A DNA stretch of 64,000 nt from an uncultured Eubacteriales bacterium (GTDB lineage Bacteria > Bacillota > Clostridia > Peptostreptococcales > Anaerovoracaceae), in NCBI GenBank assembly GCA_910583765.1, contig CAJTYS010000021.1, positions 1-64,000 on the forward strand. The letters are read 5' to 3'. The notes beneath the pieces are model-generated. The model was not told the origin of the DNA. It worked only from the letters and a program-made list of their open reading frames with translations, and did no database searches. The position numbers were made by a program, and so were the translations under genes. Below are positions 7,601 through 16,646 of this stretch, piece by piece. How positions within the stretch are numbered: position 1 is the stretch's first letter; the number at the start of each line of letters is the position of its first letter.

Positions 7601-8638
7601 CTACAAGATCAGCATGGCATCGCCGTAGCTAAAAAACCGGTACGATTCTTTCACTGCCGTATCGTAAATTTCCAGTATCTTTTCCCTGTCATAAAGGGCG
7701 GAAATCAGCATCAAAAGAGTGGATTTGGGCAAATGAAAATTAGTGATCAAAGCATCGACCATTTTAAATTCGTACCCTGGATAAATGAAGATTCCTGTGC
7801 TCCCTGCCCCTTCTTCTATCACATAGCGTCCAGGTCCCATAATTGCCGCGCTTTCCAATGTCCTGGTGGAGGTGGTCCCCACGGAAACGATCCTGCCGCC
7901 CGCTGCTTTTACCCGATTGATCTTTTCTGCGTTTTCACGGGTGATATGATATTCTTCAAAATGCATCTGATGATCCTCGATATTTTCACATTTGACAGGC
8001 CGGAAGGTGCCGATCCCCACATGGAGGGTCACGTAGGCGATCTCAATCCCCTTTTCTTGTGCGCATTTCAACAGCTCTTCTGTAAAATGCAGGCCAGCTG
8101 TGGGCGCGGCCACAGAGCCGTCCTCTCTGCAGTAGACCGTCTGGTAACGCGCCTTGTCCTCCTGCTGGCTCTCCCGCTGGATATAAGGCGGCAGCGGCAT
8201 GTTTCCCAACTCTTCCAGCCGTTCCATGAAGATTCCCTGGTAATGGAATTTTGCCAGGCGGGTTCCATCCGGTCCATAGTCAAGGATCTCGGCCCGAAAA
8301 TCAGGAGAAAATCCCACCCAGTCTCCTGGCTTTAGCCGCTTGCCCGGTTTTACCATGGTTTCCCAAACATCTCCTTCTATCCTCTTGATCAGCAAGAATT
8401 CGATCTTCGCGCCAGTGCCCTCCTTTGTCCCCAAAAGACGCGCCGGAAGCACCCGAGAATCATTGAGGACTAGACAGTCCCCAGGCGAAAGGTATTCCAG
8501 CACATCATAGAAATGCCGATGCTCCAGCGCTCCAGTATCCCTATGAACGACCAGCAATCGTGAAGCGTCCCGTTTGTCAGCGGGCTTTTGGGCGATCAAT
8601 CCCTGCGGGAGATGATAATCAAAATCCTGTATGTTCAT
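7601..8638 (-). CDS. queA: S-adenosylmethionine:tRNA ribosyltransferase-isomerase
   Basis: A 345-aa enzyme that transfers and isomerises the ribosyl group of AdoMet onto preQ1-34 in tRNA to give epoxyqueuosine. Full family length. The N-terminus (FDYHLPQGLIAQKP, DASRLLVV), the core motif APTAGLHFTEELL (about 179) and the C-terminal NFHLPKSTLLMLISAL are classic QueA signatures. It starts 4 bases after the ruvB stop, with GAGGAA before its ATG, so it is translated from the ruv transcript. Together with tgt it covers two consecutive steps of queuosine modification, though the two genes are split by the YARHG operon. Confidence 0.97.
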   Translation of the reverse strand: MNIQDFDYHLPQGLIAQKPADKRDASRLLVVHRDTGALEHRHFYDVLEYLSPGDCLVLNDSRVLPARLLGTKEGTGAKIEFLLIKRIEGDVWETMVKPGKRLKPGDWVGFSPDFRAEILDYGPDGTRLAKFHYQGIFMERLEELGNMPLPPYIQRESQQEDKARYQTVYCREDGSVAAPTAGLHFTEELLKCAQEKGIEIAYVTLHVGIGTFRPVKCENIEDHQMHFEEYHITRENAEKINRVKAAGGRIVSVGTTSTRTLESAAIMGPGRYVIEEGAGSTGIFIYPGYEFKMVDALITNFHLPKSTLLMLISALYDREKILEIYDTAVKESYRFFSYGDAMLIL

Positions 8639-8642
8639 GTGT

Positions 8643-9674
8643 TCATTCCTCTATGCTCATTTTCACCTGCACATCATCACAAGCGATCCCAAGATGCCGG
8701 TATGCCTGCTCAGACACCACGCGGCCTTTCTGCGTCCGATGGAGAAAGCCTGCCTGGATCAGATAAGGTTCATAAACATCCTCAATGGTCACTCGCTCTT
8801 CCCCGATGGACGCAGCAATAGTGTCGATCCCCACCGGTCCGCCTTTGAACCGTTCGATGATGGTCCGCAGGATTTCCCGGTCCAGGCTTTCCAGCCCCAT
8901 AGGATCCACTCCCAGCGCCTGGAGCGCTTGCTCCGTGATAGGCAAATCAATGGTTCCGTCTCCCTTTACCTGAGAAAAATCCCGAACCCGCTTTAAAATC
9001 CGATTAGCGACCCTGGGCGTTCCCCGAGAGCGCTTTGCCATTTCCCGCAGGGAAACGTCTTCCACCTCCACCTTCAAAAGTCCAGCTGACCGCTTGATGA
9101 TCTTCATCAATTCTTCTGTCGTATACATTTCAAACTTACAGCTGACGCCAAAGCGATCCCGTAATGGCGCAGAAAGGCTTCCTGCCCTGGTTGTGGCGCC
9201 GATCAAAGTGAATTTGGCGATGTCCAGCCGGATGGACCTGGCAGAAGGCCCTTTCCCAATGACGATATCCAGAGCAAAATCCTCCATGGCTGAATACAGC
9301 ACTTCCTCCACCTGCCGGTTGAGCCTGTGAATTTCATCGATGAACAGCACATCATTCTCATTGAGATTCGTGAGAATGGCTGCCAAGTCTCCTGCCCGCT
9401 CAATGGCTGGACCGGAGGTGATCCGCAGATCCACGCCCAGCTCATTGGCGATGATCCCCGCCAGCGTGGTTTTTCCCAGTCCCGGAGGACCGTAAAAAAG
9501 CACATGATCCAGCGGTTCCCCCCGCATTCTAGCTGCTTCTATAAAAATTTTCAAGTTTTCCGTGGCCTTTTTTTGGCCAATATAATCCGCCAGACTTTGG
9601 GGCCGCAAAGTGAACTCTGTGAGTTCTTCCTGCTCTCCTGCGTTGGCAGCCGTGATTCTTTCTTCAAGTTCCAT
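8643..9674 (-). CDS. ruvB: Holliday junction branch-migration ATPase RuvB
   Basis: A 343-aa AAA+ ring motor that drives branch migration with RuvA. The Walker A motif is YGPPGLGKTTLA (about 64), Walker B LFIDEIHRL (about 111) and sensor 1 LIGATTRAG (about 158). The C-terminal winged helix contains TQKGRVVSEQAYRHLG. The start at 9674 gives a family-typical N-terminus (the TLRPQSLADYIGQ box follows at about residue 22). It lies between ruvA and queA on the minus strand and should be induced by DNA damage through the LexA-boxed promoter ahead of ruvC. Confidence 0.98.
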   Translation of the reverse strand: MELEERITAANAGEQEELTEFTLRPQSLADYIGQKKATENLKIFIEAARMRGEPLDHVLFYGPPGLGKTTLAGIIANELGVDLRITSGPAIERAGDLAAILTNLNENDVLFIDEIHRLNRQVEEVLYSAMEDFALDIVIGKGPSARSIRLDIAKFTLIGATTRAGSLSAPLRDRFGVSCKFEMYTTEELMKIIKRSAGLLKVEVEDVSLREMAKRSRGTPRVANRILKRVRDFSQVKGDGTIDLPITEQALQALGVDPMGLESLDREILRTIIERFKGGPVGIDTIAASIGEERVTIEDVYEPYLIQAGFLHRTQKGRVVSEQAYRHLGIACDDVQVKMSIEE

Positions 9675-9732
9675 AATCTATCCTTGCTATACGCTGCTTA
9701 CGATGCTTAACATTACAAATCCAAAATTTTCT

Positions 9733-10338
9733 TTAAAATAGCCTTTTCAGCGCCTGTTTCACATATTCTTCCACAGTCAGATCCTGCTCTTTCACCGCAC
9801 CTAAGGCATTGATGGCCTCACCCCTGGTATATCCCAGGGCGATCAGCGCGTTAGCAGCCTCGGTCCGATTGTCTCCCGCGCTGTCCGCGGCACCTGCTGG
9901 TGCGGAAAAACCTTCTGGCATAGAGGCATCCTCCAGTGTGCCGAACTTATCTTTCAGTTCCAACACGATCCGCTCAGCAGTCTTCTTGCCAATGCCATTG
10001 GCCCGTGTCAGAGTCTTGGCATCTTCCAAAGTGATGGCCTGATGCACTTCATGCAGGGGCATGGCTGATAAAATGGCAATCGCGGCTTTTGCCCCAACGC
10101 CGCTGACTGTGATCAGCTTGCGAAAAGTGTCCAGCGCTGCCTTTTCACCGAATCCATAAAGGCTGATATCATCCTCTCTGACCATCATGGCTGTGTATAC
10201 CGTGATTTCTTCTCCTTCCTTTGCCAGGTAGACACTGGAATTGGCAGGAACGGAAATCTCATAACCCAGCCCGCCTGCTTCCACCACGATTCCGGTTTCT
10301 GATTTGATGGCTAAGGTTCCTTTTATATAATGAAGCAT
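9733..10338 (-). CDS. ruvA: Holliday junction DNA-binding protein RuvA
   Basis: A 201-aa tetrameric junction-binding protein. The OB-fold domain begins MLHYIKGTLA, two helix-hairpin-helix motifs follow (LITVSGVGAKAAIAIL and RANGIGKKTAERIVLEL), and the C-terminal RuvB-contact domain has NALIALGYTRGEAINAL. The ATG at 10338 is chosen over a longer upstream frame (to 10443) because GGGAGGAAAG precedes it and the OB fold starts there. The longer frame would also overlap the end of ruvC. It sits 19 bases after ruvC. Confidence 0.97.
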   Translation of the reverse strand: MLHYIKGTLAIKSETGIVVEAGGLGYEISVPANSSVYLAKEGEEITVYTAMMVREDDISLYGFGEKAALDTFRKLITVSGVGAKAAIAILSAMPLHEVHQAITLEDAKTLTRANGIGKKTAERIVLELKDKFGTLEDASMPEGFSAPAGAADSAGDNRTEAANALIALGYTRGEAINALGAVKEQDLTVEEYVKQALKRLF

Positions 10339-10357
10339 TTCTTTCCTCCCTATATGA

Positions 10358-10870
10358 TCAAGTGGCTTTTCGCGCCAGCAGGTCTTTGAGCCTGCTTCTG
10401 CTTCCTGCTGAATGGCCGTGGCACACTGCCGCTGCCAGAGCATCCGCTGTATCGTCTGGCTTTGGAACCTCCTTTAAATTGAGGATCGTCTTGACCATTT
10501 GCTGCACCTGCTTTTTCTCCGCTCGTCCATACCCCACCAAGGCCTGCTTGATTTGCAGCGGCGTGTATTCTTCTATTTCCAGTCCTGAATTGGCACAGGC
10601 CAGCACAGCCACGCCTCGCGCTTGTCCCACTAAAATGGCGGTCTTAGCGTTTGTATTGAAAAACAACTCTTCCACAGAAGCCACCGCAGGCTCATAACGG
10701 GCGATCAGTTCCATCAAAGAATTGTATAGGATTTTCAGGCGATCCGGCATTTCCATCCCCGCTTCCGTAGTGACAGCCCCATAATCTACCACTTTGAATT
10801 TGTTCCCTACCAGATCGACAATGCCATATCCTAAAATCGCGTACCCAGGATCAATCCCTAATATCCGCAT
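10358..10870 (-). CDS. ruvC: Holliday junction resolvase RuvC
   Basis: A 170-aa endonuclease that resolves Holliday junctions by paired nicks. Visible acidic metal ligands are GIDPG (Asp at about 7), SVEELFF (Glu at about 67) and the C-terminal DDTADALAAAVCH. The ATG at 10870 is preferred to the longer frame starting at 10987 because CGGGAGGGAAC precedes it and the RILGIDPG motif follows. It is first in the ruvC-ruvA-ruvB-queA transcript. The upstream promoter carries a LexA box. Confidence 0.97.
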   Translation of the reverse strand: MRILGIDPGYAILGYGIVDLVGNKFKVVDYGAVTTEAGMEMPDRLKILYNSLMELIARYEPAVASVEELFFNTNAKTAILVGQARGVAVLACANSGLEIEEYTPLQIKQALVGYGRAEKKQVQQMVKTILNLKEVPKPDDTADALAAAVCHGHSAGSRSRLKDLLARKAT

Positions 10871-10900
10871 GTTCCCTCCCGTATTTTTTGTAGATACTAC

Positions 10901-10929
10901 AGTATAACATACAAACGTATGTTCCGCAA
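10901..10929 (-). promoter_or_regulatory. SOS promoter of ruvCAB with LexA box
   Basis: On the minus strand the -35 TTGCGG (10924-10929) and -10 TATACT (10901-10906) are 17 bases apart. Over the -35/spacer lies GGAACATACGTTTG (10912-10925), which fits the Gram-positive LexA/DinR consensus CGAACRNRYGTTYG in all but the first base. LexA bound here would block RNA polymerase, making ruvCAB SOS-inducible. Confidence 0.75.
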
Positions 10930-11088
10930 TTCTAAATTCAAAATTTTTCCGGCAAATTTCACTTCGTGAACTTTGTCTCCTGCTCATCTGGCGATTCCCC
11001 TTTTGCGCACTGCGGGGAAAATGCCAGAGCCGTAAATTTCCTTGTCCAAAGACCCTACTTTTTGTGTAGCTTTTTCAAAAAACTATGG

Positions 11089-11108
11089 TATAATTATAAA
11101 TGTATAAT
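11089..11108 (+). promoter_or_regulatory. argR promoter region with possible ARG-box-like palindrome
   Basis: TATAAT (11089-11094) is a good -10 about 48 bases before the argR start; the -35 is weak. The palindrome ATTATA-AATG-TATAAT (11093-11108) overlaps it. ArgR operators are AT-rich imperfect palindromes, so autoregulation is possible, but the match to the ARG-box consensus is not strong. Confidence 0.4.
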
Positions 11109-11141
11109 CTTAACCAAAAATGCATACTAAAGGAGCATATG

Positions 11142-11591
11142 ATGCGTTATTCAAGACAAAATAAAATTTTAGAACTCATCGAACAATATGAAGTGGAGAC
11201 CCAGGACAAGCTGGCCTCACTTTTAAAAGACTATGGGTTTACCGTGACCCAGGCCACGATTTCCAGGGACATCAAAGAGCTGCACTTGATCAAAACACTA
11301 TCTTCCAATGGAAAATATAAATATGCAGCCTCCACTCATGTAGAAGGACCAGTTTCTGACCGGTTTGTAAGTATATTCAGAGAAACCATTAAAACCGTGG
11401 ATTCTTCTGGGAACATCGTGGTAGTGAAGACCCTTTCCGGCTGCGCCAATGCTGCTGGAGAAGCCATTGATTCCCTTGGTTTTCCTCATGTCATCGGTTC
11501 TGTGGCTGGTGACAACACACTGATGATCGTCATTGACGATGTGGCGAACACACCGAAATTTTTAAAAGAATTTAACGAAATGCTTGGATAA
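11142..11591 (+). CDS. argR: Arginine repressor ArgR/AhrC
   Basis: A 149-aa hexameric arginine-responsive regulator. The N-terminal winged helix (about 1-70) has RQNKILELIEQY and the recognition helix VTQATISRDIKEL. The C-terminal oligomerisation and arginine-binding domain shows SGNIVVVKTLSGCANA and the ligand motif GSVAGDNTLMIV. Two ATGs are adjacent (11139, 11142); the second is better spaced from AAAGGAG. It forms a pair with recN (15 bases apart), the arrangement seen in Bacillus and many Clostridia, and is divergent from ruvC. Confidence 0.96.
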   Translation: MRYSRQNKILELIEQYEVETQDKLASLLKDYGFTVTQATISRDIKELHLIKTLSSNGKYKYAASTHVEGPVSDRFVSIFRETIKTVDSSGNIVVVKTLSGCANAAGEAIDSLGFPHVIGSVAGDNTLMIVIDDVANTPKFLKEFNEMLG

Positions 11592-11606
11592 GAGGTAGGA
11601 ACACAC

Positions 11607-13226
11607 ATGCTTTCTCACATCAGTATCAAAAACTTTGCAATCATTGAAAACGTAGACATTGATTTTCACGAAGGATTGAACATCATTACCGGTGAAACAG
11701 GCGCAGGTAAATCCATTGTCATCGAAGCTGTCAGCTTGGCTCTGGGAAGCCGGGCAGACACTGCTTTCGTCCGTTCTGGCACAGATAAGGCCATCGTGCA
11801 GCTGGCTGGAACCCACAAGGGAGAAGAATACGTCATTACCCGGGAGGTTTCCGCTGCTGGGAAAAATTTATGCAAAATCAATGGCGAAATCGTCACCCTG
11901 AACCATCTGAACATGCTCTGCAAGAAACTAGCTGACATCCATGGGCAGTATGATCACCAGTCCCTGCTCAATCCGGATTATCACATCAAGCTCATTGACA
12001 TGTATAAAAAAGACCTGATCTTCCCTGCGAAACAGAAAGTGACCGCTATTTTTTCGCAGTATCGGGACATTTCCTCCAAACTGAAACGCCTGATAGCAGA
12101 TGCCGCGGAAAATCAGAGACAGCGAGACTTCATGGCCTTTGAGCTGGATGAGATCCAGAAAGCCCAGCTAGTGCCTGGCGAGGATGAGACATTGGAGGAA
12201 GAAATCTCCCTCCTGCAAAACAGTGAACACATCTACGAAAATCTGGCCGGTGCCTACGAGTTGACCCGAGGCGATGAATTCGCTGCCCTTGATGGCGTAA
12301 AAAAAGCGCTGGACATGATCGAAAACATCAGTGAATATTCCAAGGAGCTGACCGATGTTTATCAACAAATGTCCGATTCTTATTATATCCTAGAGGAACT
12401 ATCCAGCCAGATCCGAGACATACGGGATCGCACGGTCTTTTCGCCAGAAGACCTGAACCGCTCCATTTCCCGCATGGAACTGCTCAATGGCCTAAAGCGG
12501 AAGCATAACGCTTCTCTAGAGGATATCATCGCCTATGGCCAGGAGCTGGAAGAAAAGCTGGATCAAGTGGAAAACCTGGACACCATGAAGGCTGACCTGA
12601 CTGCTCTTCAGAAAAAATGCGAAACAGACTTGAAAGCCGCCTGTGAAGAGCTTTCTGCGTTGCGAAAAGAAGCGGCAAAGGAGCTGGAGGAAAAGATCTT
12701 GGCGGAACTTGGTGAACTGAACTTTAAAGACGCACAGCTATCCATATCCTTCAAGGAAACCCCTGAATTCACGGAAAACGGCACAGATATCGTGGAATTC
12801 ATGATTAGCACCAATAAAGGGGAAAAACGGAAGCCTCTTTCTAAAATCGCGTCTGGCGGAGAAATGTCCAGAATCATGCTGGCTTTCAAGAAGATCGTTG
12901 GAGATTACGATGAGATCCCGACTATGATTTTCGATGAGATCGACGCGGGGATCAGCGGCATCACAGCTAGCATCGTGGGGAAAAAGTTGAAACAAATCGC
13001 AGAGAATCACCAGATCATCTGCATCACGCACCTGCCGCAGATCGCGGCCTTTGGCCGCCACAACTATAAAATTGCCAAAGAATCCGATGACAGCAGCACT
13101 TTCACCACAGTCATCCAGCTGCGGCAAGATGAAAAGATACAGGAAATCGCCCGACTCCTTGGGGGACTCAATATTACGGACACCACCTTGGAGTCAGCAA
13201 AAGAGCTGATCGAAGCATCGAAGTGA
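11607..13226 (+). CDS. recN: DNA repair protein RecN
   Basis: A 539-aa SMC-like ATPase acting early at double-strand breaks; slightly short of the usual ~555-570. The N-terminal half of the head has GETGAGKSIVIEA (Walker A, about 29). Long helical coiled-coil arms run from about 150 to 390. The C-terminal half of the head has SGGEMSRIMLAFK (signature), TMIFDEIDAGISG (Walker B) and ICITHLPQIA. GAGGTAGG precedes the ATG. It is the second gene of the argR-recN unit, followed by a bidirectional terminator. Confidence 0.97.
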   Translation: MLSHISIKNFAIIENVDIDFHEGLNIITGETGAGKSIVIEAVSLALGSRADTAFVRSGTDKAIVQLAGTHKGEEYVITREVSAAGKNLCKINGEIVTLNHLNMLCKKLADIHGQYDHQSLLNPDYHIKLIDMYKKDLIFPAKQKVTAIFSQYRDISSKLKRLIADAAENQRQRDFMAFELDEIQKAQLVPGEDETLEEEISLLQNSEHIYENLAGAYELTRGDEFAALDGVKKALDMIENISEYSKELTDVYQQMSDSYYILEELSSQIRDIRDRTVFSPEDLNRSISRMELLNGLKRKHNASLEDIIAYGQELEEKLDQVENLDTMKADLTALQKKCETDLKAACEELSALRKEAAKELEEKILAELGELNFKDAQLSISFKETPEFTENGTDIVEFMISTNKGEKRKPLSKIASGGEMSRIMLAFKKIVGDYDEIPTMIFDEIDAGISGITASIVGKKLKQIAENHQIICITHLPQIAAFGRHNYKIAKESDDSSTFTTVIQLRQDEKIQEIARLLGGLNITDTTLESAKELIEASK

Positions 13227-13298
13227 CCGCTTTCATCAGTAAATTTTATTGATATTCTGGAAATATGGCAAATGATATTTCCTAGTTATACGGAAAAA

Positions 13299-13320
13299 AG
13301 CGAGGTTCATCCTCGCTCTT
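13299..13320. terminator. Bidirectional terminator between recN and ispH-rpsA
   Basis: AGCGAGG (13299-13305), loop TTCAT, CCTCGCT (13311-13317), with AAAAAA before and CTTTT after. It can end recN transcripts on the plus strand and ispH-rpsA transcripts on the minus strand. Confidence 0.8.
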
Positions 13321-13366
13321 TTCCTGTCTTTATTGCCACTCTCAAAATGTCGTGTTTAAAATTCAA

Positions 13367-15361
13367 TTATGCTTCTACAGCAGCCTCTTCTTCCGCTTCC
13401 TCCACTGGTTCTTCAGCAACAGGCGCAGCTTCCAACGGTTCATCGGATTCATCCAATGTTTCCTTGATGCTCAAGCTGATTCTTCTTCTTTCCTGGTCGA
13501 TCTCCAAGATCTTCGCAGAAACTTCCTGTCCAACAGTCAGTTCATCCGCGATGTTTCCAACCCGCTTGTGAGCGACTTCGGAAATATGTACCAATCCGTC
13601 CAATCCTGGTTCCAGTTCTACAAAAGCACCATATTCTTTGATCTGGACCACTTTGCCGCTGACAACTTGTCCAACCTGATATTTTTCGTTGATCACGCTC
13701 CAAGGTTCAGGCTGGTTCTGCTTCAGTCCCAGAGAAATCTTTCCCTTTTCAGCGTTCATGGACAGGACTTTCACACGGATCTTATCTCCGATGCTCAGGA
13801 CTTCCTGTGGGTGCTTTAATTTTCCCCAAGAAATTTCAGAGATGTGCAGCAGTCCGTCGATGCCACCGATGTCTACGAAAGCGCCGTAGTCCGTGAAACG
13901 CATTACCGTGCCCTCTACCACATCGTCTACGCTAAGGCCTTCCCAGATTTCCGCGATCCTCTTGTTCTTTTCTTCATTCAGATGCATTTTATGAGAAAAA
14001 ACGGCCTTCCCTCTCCTCTGATCAACTCTGGAAACCTTGACAGGAAGCGTTTGTCCCACAAATTCTTCCGCATTTTCCACGTATCTGTCGGAAAGCTGTG
14101 ACAGCGGAATGAAGCCGGAGACTTCTTTATAAGCCGCGATCACTCCTCCGTTAACAGGTCTAACTACTTTAATTTCAATATCTGATTTATCTTCAAGCGC
14201 CTGGTTGATCTCATCCCAGTGTTCGCTAACTTCCAGCTTTTTCTTGGACAGCAGTATGCTGCCATCGCCGTCATCTGTCTTTACAACTTTGGCCTGAATT
14301 TCATCGCCTTCTTGATATAAGTCAGTTAACTTCTGATCTCCTTCCACCGTAATTTCGTCAGATGGAATGATTCCATCTTTTTTGCAGCCGAGATTGACGA
14401 TAATTTCTTTGTCCGTGACCTGGTGCACTTTTCCAGTCACGATTTCTCCACCGCGGGGCAGCCTTAAGGATTTTTCGATTTCATCCATTAAAGCATCCAT
14501 TGAATTCATTTCATTGTTTTCAAGTGTGATTTCACTCATGTTGGCAATAACCTCCTTAATTAAGCATTCAGGCGTCGAAGCGCCTGCCGCTATTCCTATT
14601 CTATTACATTTTTCAACTTCTTTCAATGGTAAATCCTCTATATTTTCAATAAAATGAGTATTTACGCAATATTTTTTTGAAATATCATATAATTTTTTTG
14701 TGTTCGAGCTTTTAGAATCACCAAGCACCAGCATGAGATCCGCTTTTTTGGCAGTTTCCATGCAGCTGTTTTGCCGGTTCTCCGTGGCATTGCAGATGGT
14801 GTTGCTTACGGAAAACGTTTTCCCCTGCTCTTCAAAGACTGCCAGCGTTTCTTCAAAAAGCTGTTTTCGGATGGTTGTCTGCGCCACTACGAACAGATCG
14901 TCTTCTCTGACTGTCTCTGCTTCTCGTCTGGAATTCACGATAATGGCGGAATCTCCGCACCAGCCGTTGGTGCCCCTGACCTCGGGATGGTTTCTATCGC
15001 CTACAATGACTACGTTTTGTCCTTTTTCTCGAGCAGCCCTCACCAAGTCATGGATCTTTGCCACAAAGGGACAGGTCGCGTCAATCAGCTTCAACCCCCG
15101 CTGTTCCGCGATCTCGTAAAACCGTTTGCTTTCCCCATGGGAGCGCACGATCACAGTGGCTCCGGCTTCTACGTCTTCCGGCGAGTCGATCACCTGCACC
15201 CCTTTTTTCTCCATTCGATCTGTCACCAGTTTGTTATGGATCAGCGGACCGCAGGAATAAATGGTGCCTTCGCTTTGTTCCGCGGCCTGCTCTGCTTTTT
15301 CTATGGCCTGCTTGACACCAAAACAAAATCCCGAATGTTCAGCCCTTATGATTTCTTTCAT
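13367..15361 (-). CDS. ispH-rpsA: IspH (HMBPP reductase) fused to ribosomal protein S1 homologue
   Basis: A 664-aa bifunctional fusion typical of Clostridia. Residues 1-~283 are 4-hydroxy-3-methylbut-2-enyl diphosphate reductase, the last step of the MEP isoprenoid pathway. Its three cluster cysteines are visible in GFCFGVKQA (about 12), ATCPFV (about 95) and NTICNATENRQ (about 190), and the substrate motif SSNTKKL is present. From about residue 300 there are four S1 RNA-binding repeats (for example GTVMRFTDYGAFVDIGGIDG and GKVVQIKEYGAFVELEPGLDG), then an acidic Glu/Ala tail. The S1 part may aid translation or bind RNA; why it is fused is unknown. The start overlaps the rarA 3' end by 23 bases. 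Confidence 0.97.
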   Translation of the reverse strand: MKEIIRAEHSGFCFGVKQAIEKAEQAAEQSEGTIYSCGPLIHNKLVTDRMEKKGVQVIDSPEDVEAGATVIVRSHGESKRFYEIAEQRGLKLIDATCPFVAKIHDLVRAAREKGQNVVIVGDRNHPEVRGTNGWCGDSAIIVNSRREAETVREDDLFVVAQTTIRKQLFEETLAVFEEQGKTFSVSNTICNATENRQNSCMETAKKADLMLVLGDSKSSNTKKLYDISKKYCVNTHFIENIEDLPLKEVEKCNRIGIAAGASTPECLIKEVIANMSEITLENNEMNSMDALMDEIEKSLRLPRGGEIVTGKVHQVTDKEIIVNLGCKKDGIIPSDEITVEGDQKLTDLYQEGDEIQAKVVKTDDGDGSILLSKKKLEVSEHWDEINQALEDKSDIEIKVVRPVNGGVIAAYKEVSGFIPLSQLSDRYVENAEEFVGQTLPVKVSRVDQRRGKAVFSHKMHLNEEKNKRIAEIWEGLSVDDVVEGTVMRFTDYGAFVDIGGIDGLLHISEISWGKLKHPQEVLSIGDKIRVKVLSMNAEKGKISLGLKQNQPEPWSVINEKYQVGQVVSGKVVQIKEYGAFVELEPGLDGLVHISEVAHKRVGNIADELTVGQEVSAKILEIDQERRRISLSIKETLDESDEPLEAAPVAEEPVEEAEEEAAVEA

Positions 15362-16631
15362 CGATCCTTTTCAGCTCCTCCAAATATTTTTTAAAGGAAG
15401 ATTCACTCCCGTTTTCTGTTGGCTGGTAATAGCTTGTCCCTTCTCGATACAAATTGTCCGGTAAATACTGCTGCGTCACATAGCCGCCAAAGGCATGAGG
15501 GTACTTGTAGCCAATGCCGTGTCCCCGATCCTCCGCGCCTTTGTAATGGGAATCCTTTAAATGCAGCGGCACATCATCGATCTTTCTGGTTTTCAAATCA
15601 GCCAGCGCCCTATCCAGCGCTGCGCAGGAAGCATTGGATTTCGGACAGGAAGCCATGAGCACCACTGCCTGAGCCAGATTGATCTGCGCTTCTGGCAGGC
15701 CCACCATGAGCGCTGCCTGCACACACGCTGTCACAATAGTGATGGCACTGGGATAAGCCATGCCCACATCTTCACTGGCCATGACCAGGAGCCGCCTTCC
15801 AATCATCTGGATATCGCCGCCGCCCTCAAGGAGCCTGGCCAAATAATGGACCGCTGCGTCTGGATCGCTTCCCCTGACGGATTTTTGCAGCGCGGAAAGC
15901 AGGTTATACTTGTCCTCTCCCCGATCATAAAACGTGGTCTGGCGCTGCATGGCTTCGCCCACGATTTTTTGATCCAGTGTTCTTCCTTCGCTCAAGTTGT
16001 CCACAATGAACCCCAGAGTATCCAGTGCTACTCTCGCGTCTCCACTGCTCATTTCAGCCAAAACGCGCAACGCTTCTCGGTCATAAGGCACATGCAGGCC
16101 GCCAAAGCCTTTCACCTTGTCGGTCAGCGTCCGCTCCAGCAGTCCCAGCAATTCTTCTGTGGTCAGCCTGTGAAACTCATAGATGTTCCGCACTCTGCTG
16201 ATCACTGCGTTATTAACTGCGAAATATGGATTTTCCGTGGTGCTGCCAATAAAGCGGATGACCCCCTCTTCCAAGGCTTTCAGCAGGGAATCCTGCTGCA
16301 GTTTGTTCCACCGGTGGAACTCATCCACATACACATATGTGGTTTCTTTCTGAAGGCCGAAAAATCGAGTCTTTGCGTTTTCAATAATGGTCTTCAGTTC
16401 CTTGGTCCCAGTGGTGGAAGCATTGATTTCAATGAAATCCGCATCCATTTCCTTGGCAACGATCCGGGCAAGAGTGGTTTTGCCTGTTCCCGAAGGCCCG
16501 AAGAAAATAGCAGAGTCAAATGTCTTGTTTTTAATCGCATTGTATAAAAGGGAACCCTTGTACATAAAATGGGACTGCCCTGTGAATTCGTCCAGATGAT
16601 CTGGCCGCATTCTGGTCGATAAAGGTATCAT
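15339..16631 (-). CDS. rarA: Replication-associated recombination ATPase RarA (MgsA)
   Basis: A 430-aa AAA+ protein of the clamp-loader-like RarA/WRNIP1 family, acting at stalled replication forks. Near the N-terminus is RMRPDHLDEFTGQSH. Walker A is FFGPSGTGKTTLARI (about 44), Walker B YVYVDEFHRW (about 98) and sensor 1 FIGSTTENPYF (about 121). The C-terminal MgsA helical domain (about 250-430) has SEDVGMAYPSA, SPKSNASC-like CPKSNASCAA and YKYPHAFGGYV, typical of the family. It lies between the SPOR gene (15 bases upstream) and ispH-rpsA (overlapping), so the three are co-transcribed. Confidence 0.96.
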   Translation of the reverse strand: MIPLSTRMRPDHLDEFTGQSHFMYKGSLLYNAIKNKTFDSAIFFGPSGTGKTTLARIVAKEMDADFIEINASTTGTKELKTIIENAKTRFFGLQKETTYVYVDEFHRWNKLQQDSLLKALEEGVIRFIGSTTENPYFAVNNAVISRVRNIYEFHRLTTEELLGLLERTLTDKVKGFGGLHVPYDREALRVLAEMSSGDARVALDTLGFIVDNLSEGRTLDQKIVGEAMQRQTTFYDRGEDKYNLLSALQKSVRGSDPDAAVHYLARLLEGGGDIQMIGRRLLVMASEDVGMAYPSAITIVTACVQAALMVGLPEAQINLAQAVVLMASCPKSNASCAALDRALADLKTRKIDDVPLHLKDSHYKGAEDRGHGIGYKYPHAFGGYVTQQYLPDNLYREGTSYYQPTENGSESSFKKYLEELKRIDERNHKG

Positions 16632-16646
16632 CTTAATTTCTCCAAA

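Noticed and set aside
15561..16547. 328-codon plus-strand frame
   Set aside because: Antisense to rarA, which carries Walker motifs and the MgsA domain; no ribosome site.
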